Shown piece by piece: positions 54,899 to 64,000 of a stretch of DNA of 64,000 nt (positions are counted from its first letter, which is position 1; every line of letters begins with the position of its first letter). Source of the stretch: Lolium rigidum (taxonomy: Eukaryota; Streptophyta; Magnoliopsida; Poales; Poaceae); NCBI RefSeq assembly GCF_022539505.1, contig NC_061514.1, positions 42,396,869 through 42,460,868 of the forward strand, in the 5' to 3' direction. The position numbers were made by a program, and so were the translations under genes. The notes below the pieces were generated by a model. It was not told the origin of the DNA. It was given only the letters and a program-made list of their open reading frames with translations, and ran no database searches.

Positions 54899-55239
54899 GG
54901 TGGTGGACGAGAAGACGAGGAGGATAATGGAGATGCCTATCCACAAATTCGGCGGGAGAGAATGGGGATATGCAAGCAAATTGGAGGGAAATCGACAGGA
55001 TTTGGCTTTCCTGTCGCTGACTACGAGGCTCCACACGACGTTTCGCGCCAAATTCTTTCGTCCGGAGTCCCCGAGCGCGCTTCGGGAGACCGGGGATGAC
55101 GTGGGCTCGCCGGATGGATGAAGGACCAAATCCGGACGAAAACGAGGAACCGGAGTCACAACTGGGCCAAATTTCGCCGTCCGAATGGGAAAAACGGCGC
55201 TCGGGGGCCTCGTCGGGGAAACGAGTGGAGATGCTCTGA

Positions 55240-55342
55240 ACCAATGCTGGTAGTTACGTTACGCCAATGTCCAATGCTAAATGTCCCACACGACAGGTTG
55301 TAAACATCAATCTTCAGGTAGTACAAGGCTGAAAAGCGGAAC
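55240..55342. other. Short spacer
   Basis: DNA between the Harbinger-like right end and the retroposon target duplication; nothing recognised. Confidence 0.4.
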
Positions 55343-55359
55343 TGAACCAATTCGTAGTT

Positions 55360-56154
55360 TTTTTTTTTGACAAGCAATACCACATATATTTATAATAATA
55401 AATAATACATAACAGAGATACACGAACTGTCTTCAATGATTATAAAATAAAATCTAAAAAATACTAGCAAATCTTTGAGGTCTTCAAACTCTCTCTTCTT
55501 CCAAGACACAATTTATACTTTTCTGAAGGCAGCCAAAGATACATAATAAATCATAGATTTGTAAATACCAACGAAGGTTCTCCCATAATTTTAATTTGAG
55601 TCGCAATGCCAACATGCACGCGCGCAACCATTAAGGCAGTCAATCAACATCGGCAAGAGTACCAACACCAGTATGTCAGAGAATAACAACTGATCAGCTT
55701 CTGTCGACATTGATGGAGAGCCGAGAGTACGAATCACCATTGTCGAGGACGTAGCAACCGGGACAAAAATTGTGAGGATAATCCTCCTCGCGGCAAACCA
55801 TGTGAAAAGATCCAAAATCGATCAGGCGAAGCAAGATCTGAACACCCATACCTAGATAATTTTAATCTTTCAACACCACCATTGACGTCGGGAAGGAGAT
55901 CTCATCATCAAACGAAAGATTGAAGATCACTTATTGCAGACGATGCCATCTCCATTGAGGGGAAACCAATAAGAAAACGGCTACCAATACCCTAACATAG
56001 ACCACTGAAAAGACTACTTTTATTGAAAACTCCACGCATAGATCGGGTTTCCCACTTCTCCCAACGTCGGCAAGGCCTGCCGGAGGAAGGGGAACCAATC
56101 AATGGAGGAGGCTGAAGTGGAGGAGGCTAGGGTTTTCTTTGGAGGTGACGGTTG
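55360..56154 (-). mobile_element. Poly-A retroposon (minus) with ~17-bp TSD
   Basis: TGAACCAATTCGTAGTT (55343-55359) and TGAACCAATCCGTAGTT (56155-56171) flank the insert with one mismatch. On minus the insert ends in an A-run (T-run on plus, about 55358-55368), so it was made by LINE-type retroposition. Its minus 5' end reads CCAAAGAAAACCCTAGCCTCC. No RT or other domain was seen over ~795 bp. It may be a 5'-truncated LINE tail or a processed transcript. Confidence 0.65.
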
Positions 56155-56253
56155 TGAACCAATCCGTAGTTAACACATCTTGGACGGCTTTATAGTTAGT
56201 TACGCCAATGTCCCACAAGACTTAGGTTCAATTGAAGCACATGATATGATAAC

Positions 56254-56372
56254 ATCCCTCCGTCCCAACAAAAGGGTCTCAACTTTATTAAAATTTAGGT
56301 GTACTACCTACTAGATAGTGTCTAAATACATTCAATTTTTAACAAATTTGAGACGCTTTGATGGGACGGACG
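56254..56372. mobile_element. Stowaway-type MITE
   Basis: CATCCCTCCGTCCCAACAAA at one end and TTTGATGGGACGGACG at the other form the inverted ends of a Stowaway element. The inner text (CTAGATAGTGTCTAAATACATT) is typical. TA at the right side; the left flank is degenerate. Confidence 0.65.
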
Positions 56373-56519
56373 TATTATATGCTTACTTTTAATCAATGCT
56401 AAATCAACCTAGAAGTTGTCGTTTCTAAATTTTCGATTCTTAACAATTCATTTTTTATCTCACTAGAATTGAACTAAATCAGGTTGACATACTACTATAT
56501 TAGATACCACAGTGTACTA

Positions 56520-56850
56520 CTCCCTGTGGTCCAAAGAAACTAGTCCAGTAAATTTAACAAAAAACTCAATGTCATCTAAATTTGACCAATATTAAAAAAA
56601 TGAACATCTATGATACCAAATCAATATTAGTTGATCCACCATAAAGTATATTTTCATACTCCCTTCGGTTCATAATAAGTGTCGGGTTTATGGATAGGAG
56701 GGAGTGACATATTTGATTAATATTAGAAATATTGATATTTCCTCTATATATTTGGTCACCTAAGTAAGCTTTGACTTTTGACAAAAGTTGTACGTATGCT
56801 TTATTTCTGAACTAAGGTATTACAACTTAATCAACTAGATAATACCATGG
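56520..56850. mobile_element. Degenerate Stowaway MITEs, apparently nested
   Basis: CTCCCTGTGGTCCAAAGAAA at 56520 is a Stowaway left end. A very short second one (CTCCCTTCGG...GGAGGGAG, 56659-56704) lies inside. The DNA after it (TATTTGATTAATATTAG, then GCTTTGACTTTTGACAAAAG) resembles the right half of the outer element, whose exact end is unclear. Confidence 0.45.
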
Positions 56851-58588
56851 GCGTTACTGCAGAAATCAGTAAACAAATAATTTAAAGATATAAAGTAAAA
56901 AACACAAACATATAAATGGATAAAATAAATCATATTTGATCTATGTCCTATTTGGTAGAAACAATAAGATTAACTTCACCGATGAAGTTCAGCAGTGCAA
57001 CAAAGCTTTTGACTGCCCAAATGTGTAACACGCAAAGAGAAGTCAGATGTGCACGATTTCTTAACCTGTTCAGATAATCCTATTGGAGAATATAACTGCA
57101 CATAAAGCTTGTACACTTTGTTTTCTTGATCACCCCATTAGAATCTGATAGCAAGAAAAATATATAAACTTGTTTAGGCGTTGCCTTTGAGCTTCAGTTC
57201 AAAGATAATCAGAGGCAGTTGTAATATGAATAGTGACTTTCACACAGCAATACGGAAAACTGAAAACAGTTAATTATGCCAGGATGTATGGAGGATCAAT
57301 TAAGCAATTCACCGTGCTAAAAAGGGAAAAAGAATTGATACCTCAAAGATACTCTGCGACATATAGCATGATAAATCCAGTGAGCTTAATGTAGATATAT
57401 CCCTTGGAAGTTGGAGTGATTCTGAACTTACTCAGGATGTGATCAAACAATGTATAAAATGACCAGAAGCTCGTGCATATTGCAAATGAATCCCAACCAT
57501 GAACCGGGTAGTTCATAGAAGTAGAACTGTAGAAGCACCATGTGGAGGCAAAAAAATCCTTTATCAGAGGAGGTAATAATGTAGAAAAGAACCGACGAGC
57601 CATGCTGCAACATGAACCTGTCTATGAAACTGAGTTTCATGTTACTTCTCAAAAGTTGCAACCATAATCATGAAGCCATCACAACCTACCCGATGGTACT
57701 CCATAGAGCTCGTGGAGAATTACGGGAGAAGATCTGGTCCACGAAGGGAAGATTGAAAGTAGACTAATCTAATCACGAAGGGAATATTAACGGGAGAAGA
57801 TATAGCCCACGCCTCCCATGATCAACCTGGCCGATAGGTGACCTCAAAGATGCTCTCCCAAGGTCAAGTTAAGTACTGGCCAGTTCTCTCAAAGCAGATA
57901 AAGCAAATCACATATGTGCAATTAAGGTCTGTATGCTGCCTCCACGTCAGTACCAAAGAAAATTAGAGACCATCTCAAAAAAATAGAGATAATAATGTCT
58001 ACAATAAGATGTCCATTAGGCTATCTCTAAACAACGCAATAAATCGACGGCGACGGCTAAATTGCCAGCTGCGTGGCTAGGATTCGGCCGGTTGAACGGC
58101 TGGTGTCTGATGGGGGTGGCGCGGCCTAGGTTTCCCGCGTCGGTGGCGGCGTTAGCGACTCGGCGCGACAGGGTCGCTGGAGAAAGGGGGCGGGGGGAAT
58201 CAACGATGATGGGAACGCGCACGGAGGATTCAGCTCGGCGATTGGCTTTCACGCGCGTAGTCTCGATTTGCCGCGCACTGGAGTGAACACATCAAATATG
58301 CCGCGCTCGATGGCGAGTTATCCTGAGCTGATTATTTTTACCGCGCACTCATTACATTGCCTAGAGCGTTGATTTCCGCCTCCTGCATAAAAAACAGTTT
58401 TTAGCGTGCAAAGTTCTTTTTTGAGCGCATCTCGTAAACAAAAACTACATAGATGATGTAAACAACATTTTTTGGTGATGTAAATTTTATAGGCACTTGA
58501 TTTTGGTGACATTACCTCTTCTTGCTGTCTTGCGTCTGTCCCGTACGAACTCTCTACGAACAGAGGTACCCGGCCAGATTAGAGGAGT
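56851..58588. other. Intergenic DNA upstream of the BRIZ-like gene
   Basis: AT-rich until about 58050, then GC-rich. A minus frame of 86 codons (57603-57343) with membrane-like texture (FAICTSFWSFYTLFDHILSK) may be a gene remnant that I cannot identify. The last ~500 bp should include the promoter of the plus-strand gene. Confidence 0.35.
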
Positions 58589-58786
58589 TTGGCGGCGGTC
58601 GGAGGTAGGGACGGCGGTGGTGGCGGGATTCATCGCATCCCGTACGAACCGGATCGATCCGAACTAGAGGAGACCTTGGCGGCGGCGGCGGCGGCGGCGA
58701 CGACCTTAGTGCTGGCTGAAGCTAGGGACGGCGGCAGCCGATTTCATCACGTCCCGAGCAAGTTCAAAACATGTTCAGCCTTCTAA
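58589..58786 (+). promoter_or_regulatory. Possible overlapping upstream ORF and GCG repeat in the 5' leader
   Basis: An ATG at 58589 opens a 65-codon frame that ends at 58786, overlapping the main start (58771) out of frame. It encodes a Gly-rich start and an Ala run from a GGCGGC triplet repeat at about 58678-58700. If the transcript starts upstream of 58589, ribosomes reading it would bypass the main start. The transcript start is unknown. Confidence 0.35.
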
Positions 58787-61700
58787 TCCAGTCCGTCGAG
58801 TCACCCGTGCCCGACGCCTTCGCCGCCGTCCTCACCGCCAACGCCGACGAAGTCGGAACCAGCAGCTCCACCGCCGCCGGCGGCGGCGCAACCGCATCAA
58901 ATCCCATCTCCCCGCGCTCCAGCAACCCTCTCCCCTCCACCACCTCCGCCACAACCCCTCTCGAGCTGCCCGGCGTAGCCCCCGCCGCGTCCGCGCGAAA
59001 CCCTAAGATCCACCACACCCGCGGTGTCCTCCACCTATACCGCTCCTCCCCCTCCTTGCCCGCTTCATCCTACGCCTCCGCCGTCGCCCCCTCCTCTTCC
59101 TCCTCCGGACCCATCGCCCCACCGCTCCAATGCGACTCGCTGCTCCCGGTAACAATTCCGCCTCGATTCCTTACTAATTTCCTCGTTTCCCCGCTCCTCA
59201 TTTCATGTTTCCTGCAGTCATGGCGCGGCACGCGCCTCCTTGTGCTCGCCGTCCCTACCCGCGTCTCGCCGGACGACTTCGTCCGCTTTTGCGGCCCCTA
59301 CGTTGAGCACGCCTCCGAGATCCGTGTCATCAGGTAATTTTCCAACGCATATAGAGTTGATTCCATTTGACTATGCGCACATAACACTTATCCCCGGCGT
59401 CATGATCGTAGCGACGATGGGGTGGAGGACCGGTACAGCGTGCTTGTGGAGTTTGAGGATCAAAAGAGTGCCGACGGATTCTACCTGGACCTCAATGGCT
59501 GGAGGTTCTCGTCCTCAGAGGTTGTAATATTGCCAATTTGGCGCCAGTTGGTTTATTCATCTTGTGTATTACTGCTGCTAAATATGGGTAACGTGTGCTT
59601 GTTGCTCCATGCTGCAGGTAGAGGTGTGCCATGTTCTGTTTATAGTTGCTGTGCAATACATGCCATCCGCTGTGCCACCAGTTGGATCTACCGAGCTTCC
59701 GACTTGTCCTGTTTGCATAGGTGAGCTTATTTTCATTCCATGTTTGATGTTTCTTATTCTTATGCATATAGACGAGCTAGTATAACATCTTTGAGTTTTA
59801 TGGAAAGTGTGCTCGATTTTTAGTTATCTCTTTATTAGCAGGAGCAACTTCCTATTGTAGCAATCTAATATTTCCTCCGTCCCAAATTAAGTCACTCGTA
59901 TTTGGCTAGATTCACTTGTACCTACATACTGAAATGCGTCTAGATACATGTGCGTGTAGACAAATCCGAGTCACTTAATTTGGGACGGAGGGAGTAGAAA
60001 AGATCAGGCACTTATGACATCAGAAAAAGACCAGGCACTTATGTCATCAGAAATACCACCTCTGACTCTGAGTTACATCGAATACGTCTTTCCCGAGTTT
60101 TAGCCTCACGAAACTCACAGCACCTCGAGGGAAAAATCATGCATATGGTTTTTATTTTGTTGCTCTTACAGTTACAGCCACCTTGTGGATGCAACCTCTT
60201 AAGCTACTAGGAGTACTTCCCATGTGGATATGCCATCTAATTCTGGGACAGCATCCATGGAAATAAAAAAAATGGTTTATATATGAACTTCTGTGTTTAA
60301 ATATATCCATGCACAGATACATACTCTGTTTACTGGGATCAGTATTCCATCTCTTTGCCTTCTCAATGTTTGGAATTTGTTGGCAGTCGCTTTAGTTATT
60401 TATCTAGCACAAGGTATTAAATGACCAGGCTGCTCCTTACCGTCTTTTATGTGTGAACCAGAAAGGTTGGATCAAGACATCAGTGGAATTGTGGCAACCA
60501 ATTGTGACCATTCTTTCCAGTGTTCATGCGTTTCAATGTGGGTCAGTTCATCTTGTCCGGTAAGGAACAATCTTTTTAATAAACGGTCCACTAGTTCAAT
60601 GGGGAAATCGACAATCACTTTGTCTCATATGAAAGTAATTATTTCTTGTTGTTGATTTTTACACTGTACTGTTTACCATTGGAACTACTCGTTTTGTTAG
60701 AACTGTTTAATGAAGTAGTAGTAGTTCTGCAGCAATATCCAATACATTCATGTAGTTTCTGAGACCACATGTTTGATTTTATTTGAAGACTTGGATGCTC
60801 GGAAACTACAGTTTCAGGATTATTTGCAGGTTATTAAATATTAAACATTGTGCTTTGTGCTCATATGAATATACTTCAGCTTGGTATAAATAAGCATTGA
60901 ATGTTCATGACTTCTTGGAAGCTGTTTGAATCTAATTATGTAACATTATTTGCTCTCATTTTATTTACTAGATCATAAATGTGAGAATGCTGGTTTATAG
61001 GCATATACGCATTCATTCTAGCACTCTTTGTTGCTTGTAAGTATAGAGTTAAACTACCAGTTTGTTAGCCAATTGGGTTTCTTCATAGTTTTTCTTTACT
61101 CAAAAGTTATCTCCATTTCAGGTTTGTCAGTTTTGTCAGAAGCAGTCTGAAACTCCTACAAATCCTACATGTTCTGTTTGTCAGACCTCTGAAAACCTCT
61201 GGATCTGTGTGATATGTGGTTTTGTTGGATGCGGAAGGTATGTTAACACCCCCTAACTGAAACTGTATCTGTCATGACTAGTATGTCAGGAATTAAGCAT
61301 GTTATAGCTATTATTGTGCTGTACTGTTGCACTCAGATATAAATGAGGATGGAAGGAAATCTGCAGTAGAGCTTAAGTATATCATCATCTCTACTTCTCC
61401 TGGACTCCCTAATGCATGTTTTTTATAGAGTAAAAGTTTCCTTTTGACCATTTTTACCTGAACTCACTTACAAACTAGACAAAAATGTCCTAGGAGGTCA
61501 GCTCCATTGCAATGGGTTCATCTCTATAGATAAACAGTAACTAGTACTACCTCCATTCTTATTAAATTGACGCGATGTCAAGGCTAGGTAGTACAGATTG
61601 TATGTACATCCAGCGTCGATTAAACACGGACGGAGGGAGTACAATTCTAACGAATAACTCCCAAAAATCATTAGTGCTGACACTTGACACCATTGCCAAT

Positions 61701-63427
61701 GCTTTGGCTCCGTCCTTGTCTGAACTCGTCGTCACTCTGCTATGTGCTATGTTAAAGCATTTACCATGTTTATTTAACGCAGTTGGTAGAAGTTTCAATT
61801 AAAAGAAAACTACATTGGAGGTTAAATATATGAGTTCTGCTTCTGTCAATCATGCCCTGATCCTTCCCTTTATTTTTGCTTGTTATATATAGGTATAAAG
61901 AAGGCCACTCAATTAGGCACTGGAAAGACACTCAGCACTGCTATTCTCTTGATTTGGAAACTCAACGTGTTTGGGATTATGTCGGTGACAGTTATGTTCA
62001 TCGTCTTAATCACTCGAAAAGCGATGCAAAACATTCTAAGCTCAGGTCAAAGTGTGAATTTTCTGGGCACAACTGTGTGAACTGTTCGTGCAACGATGAC
62101 TCGGATATGGGTGGAGTTATGTTTAGCAGCAAAACTGATACAGTAAGAGTTTTGGCTCTCTTTGTGTTGATTCTATGTAACAGCATCTTAGTAATCTTGT
62201 TCCTTAAAATCATGTGCTCTGCTCTTCTCAACAGATCGTGGATGAATACAACCGTCTTCTTGCAAGCCAACTTGAAACTCAGAGAGAGGTGCAGTCCTCT
62301 CTCCTTTGTACTCCCTCCGTCTCATGAACCTTGTCTGAGATTTTGCTAAATTTGGATGTGTATATACATACTAGATGGTGTCTAGATACATCTAAATTTT
62401 GACAAATCTAAGTCAACTTTAGTTGGACGGAGGGAGTACTATTTTTGTACGGTCACTATCCAATATGTTGTACTAAAGATTAGCATTTTTTTCGGAGTTA
62501 TAGTTTTTTATACAGTGGGCAATGTAGTATATATCTGAACCATATATATATATGCCTATGTTCATATTTGCAGTATTACGAGGCTCTTCTGTCAGACGCT
62601 AAGAAAGATAGGGAACACATTTCTGTTGCTGTGGATAAAGCTGTAAATGATAAGCTTCAAGAGATGCAACTTAAGCTTGAAAATACTATATTGGAGAAAA
62701 AGAAAGTTGCAGAAGTGAGCCTCTTTAAATCATGTATCTTTCAGTTATTAATCATAACCAGCTTGACTCTTGGCATAACTGATATCTTTGCCTTATCCTG
62801 TAGATGAATGAAAAACTCACGAAGAGCCAGGATATATGGTCCAAGACAGTAAAAGGAATAGAGGAAAGGTATGTTTGTTCATTCCACAAGAAATTAGTAG
62901 CAGCTCGTTACATTCAAGATATGTAATTGTGAAAAAAGTCAAGTAATGCAATTTTTTTGGCGCGCATCATGGGAACAGATACTTGCAGTGATTTGGCTAA
63001 CTGCATACATATCATGTAACAGTCTCAGATTTAGGATGTTAAAGTAACATTTCGTATGAATTCCATTCGAAAATACCACAAGATTCATGTATCGTTTCTG
63101 ATAAATCTGCACGCACAGAGAGAGAGCGCAGTTGAGGCTGAAGGATGATACAATTCTTGACCTGGAGGAACAGGTGCTTATAATATTTATTATTGTTTAT
63201 TGTAAAAGCTCCACCTTAGAGAGGAGTTTCAGTACAGGGGCTTTTGTTAACATTCCATGTGCAATTACCTGCAGATTAAAGACTTCAAGTACTCGATTAA
63301 GTTGCAAAAATCGATAGAGAAGAGTACACATGCTGATGATCTCAAAGGAGGTATGCTGGTGCCACTGGCCATGGAATCAGAATCTGGAAAGGGTAAAAGA
63401 TCGTCAAGAAGCAAGAGGAGGAATTAG
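58771..63427 (+). CDS. BRIZ1: BRAP2-type RING and ZnF-UBP E3 ubiquitin ligase subunit (BRIZ1/2-like), 12 exons
   Basis: In Arabidopsis, BRIZ1 and BRIZ2 form a hetero-oligomeric RING E3 ligase needed for germination. Exons: 58771-59148, 59218-59333, 59412-59520, 59618-59720, 60462-60559, 61122-61237, 61893-62142, 62235-62288, 62574-62714, 62804-62868, 63119-63173, 63275-63427. All have GT/AG borders and the phases join into 545 codons. Order in the protein: a variable Ser/Ala-rich N-terminus; a BRAP2 RRM-like domain ([40 protein letters not shown]); a RING ([25 protein letters not shown]); a ZnF-UBP ([57 protein letters not shown]); and a C-terminal coiled coil ending in a basic SSRSKRRN tail. 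All zinc ligands I can check are present. The BRIZ1 versus BRIZ2 assignment is tentative. Confidence 0.9.
59871..59994. mobile_element. Stowaway MITE in intron 4 of the BRIZ-like gene
   Basis: TTTCCTCCGTCCCAAATTAA and the inverse end TTAATTTGGGACGGAGGGAG, TA on both sides (59869-59870 and 59995-59996). 124 bp; long, nearly complete hairpin. Confidence 0.85.
61547..61639. mobile_element. Stowaway MITE in intron 6 of the BRIZ-like gene
   Basis: CTACCTCCATTCTTATTAA at the left and TTAAACACGGACGGAGGGAG at the right, TA flanks (61545-61546 and 61640-61641). 93 bp. Confidence 0.75.
62311..62436. mobile_element. Stowaway MITE in intron 8 of the BRIZ-like gene
   Basis: CTCCCTCCGTCTCATGAAC and the inverse end AGTTGGACGGAGGGAG, TA flanks (62309-62310 and 62437-62438). 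126 bp. The interior (TACTAGATGGTGTCTAGATA) is typical. Confidence 0.85.
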
Positions 63428-64000
63428 CGGCAGCCATGCAACGGGCCTCTTTATTAACTAGCATGACAGTTGCTAAAAAAATGAACTAGCAAGACAGTTG
63501 TGACTTTGTGGGAGAAGCTTCATTACTGGTAGTTTCGCACTGCTACACTCTGGTACATTGTCCATAACGACGAAACTATAATCGGGATACTGCATAACAT
63601 TTAAAAAATACAGAATTTGGACATTGTGTAGAAAATATAACCAAACAAAATCCAACGTTCGTATTACATACCCAGTGAAGTTTCAGGAAGTTGTATCGAC
63701 GTATAAGCACACATAAGTTTACAATCTGATAAACACTTCGAAGGTGTGGAGTTTGAACATTATGTCAACATGTGTAAAAAAGATAACCAAACTATCCATA
63801 ATTTACATCACATACCCAGAGTGGAATTTCAGAAATCCAAGTGGACATAGACTTGAACATTGAGTACATACATGACTGGCAATTTTTTCTTGGGACAGAT
63901 TACAGCCTGAGAATTACAGACCTCTCGTGGGGGATGGCAAAACGAGAACCCAACGGTGGCCCAAAATGCCAACACAAACGCCGCAGCCCTGATCACCATG
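63428..64000. other. 3' flank of the BRIZ-like gene with a degenerate two-copy repeat
   Basis: The 3' UTR and downstream DNA. Two similar ~110-bp stretches (about 63595-63705 and 63750-63855) share words such as ATAACCAAAC, CATACCCAG and TTTCAGRAA, so they look like an old duplication. No gene or RNA recognised. Confidence 0.4.

Larger units (their letters stand above)
41111..55236 (-). mobile_element. Harbinger-like TIR element split by a 13-kb retrotransposon
   Basis: The left end GAGCATCTCCACTCG and right end CGAGTGGAGATGCTC are perfect inverses (15 bp), each flanked by TGA (41108-41110 and 55237-55239). Removing the nested retrotransposon (41691-54677 plus one CCGCC copy) leaves about 1.1 kb. 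A minus-strand coding frame runs through the insertion site. Duplication TGA instead of TTA/TAA makes the superfamily call tentative, but the ends match the other Harbinger-like elements here. Confidence 0.7.

Noticed and set aside
57343..57661. Minus-strand remnant of a cellulose-synthase-like gene
   Set aside because: A vague likeness to C-terminal membrane text only; no catalytic motif and no reliable match by eye.
1..64000. CRISPR arrays, bacterial operons or integrated viral sequence
   Set aside because: The window is plant nuclear DNA with introns and retrotransposons. No regularly spaced repeats with unique spacers and no viral capsid, movement or pararetroviral genes were seen.

Overview
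This is nuclear DNA from a grass, most likely a Triticeae species (wheat, Aegilops, barley or rye group). The evidence is an Au-type SINE, several Stowaway MITEs, PIF/Harbinger-like TIR elements with GC-rich cargo, nested gypsy retrotransposons, and plant genes with many small introns. Everything here was read by eye; no database search was run.

Layout. (1) 1-6.7 kb: the 5' half (five exons, minus strand) of an EME1-type Holliday-junction/flap endonuclease partner gene. Its nuclease-encoding 3' exons are not visible. The DNA beyond the last exon holds a Helitron-like 3' terminus and a chimeric 5S rRNA-Au SINE retroposon with a perfect 17-bp target-site duplication. (2) 6.7-25.3 kb: nested transposons. 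A Harbinger-like element (6746-14305) is split by a 6.3-kb gypsy-type element without gag or pol (7848-14184). A long-TIR DNA transposon (14720-18024) has one TIR split by a poly-A retroposon carrying a 500-codon ORF. A Harbinger-like element (18126-19630) carries a broken B3-domain gene. Two further TIR elements lie at 20598-22141 and 24324-25304. (3) 25.9-34.3 kb: a minus-strand, gag-only, non-autonomous gypsy element related to the first, sitting in another Harbinger-like remnant. (4) 35.9-41.1 kb: a truncated LINE, a MITE, an unrecognised gene fragment, an intact single-exon gene for a single-pass membrane protein (38111-38884, minus), and MITEs. (5) 41.1-55.2 kb: a Harbinger-like element split by a 13-kb Tat-lineage gypsy element (41691-54677, minus). 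That element has gag, protease, RT, RNase H, a second RNase H and integrase. On the opposite strand, between integrase and the 3' LTR, it has a multi-exon antisense gene of the 'putative gypsy-type transposon' family. (6) 55.2-58.7 kb: a retroposon and Stowaway MITEs. (7) 58.8-63.4 kb: a complete 12-exon plus-strand gene for a BRAP2-type RING/ZnF-UBP E3 ligase subunit (BRIZ-like, 545 aa), with all splice phases consistent.

Only three loci look like host genes: EME1 (partial), the membrane protein and the BRIZ-like gene. The rest is mobile DNA, and the target-site duplications give a relative order of insertion. The observations most worth pursuing are the 5S-SINE chimera, the placement of all three LTR retrotransposons in GC-rich Harbinger-like cargo, the repeated polypurine-like motifs inside the retrotransposons, the spliced antisense gene, and the retroposon with a long intact ORF.
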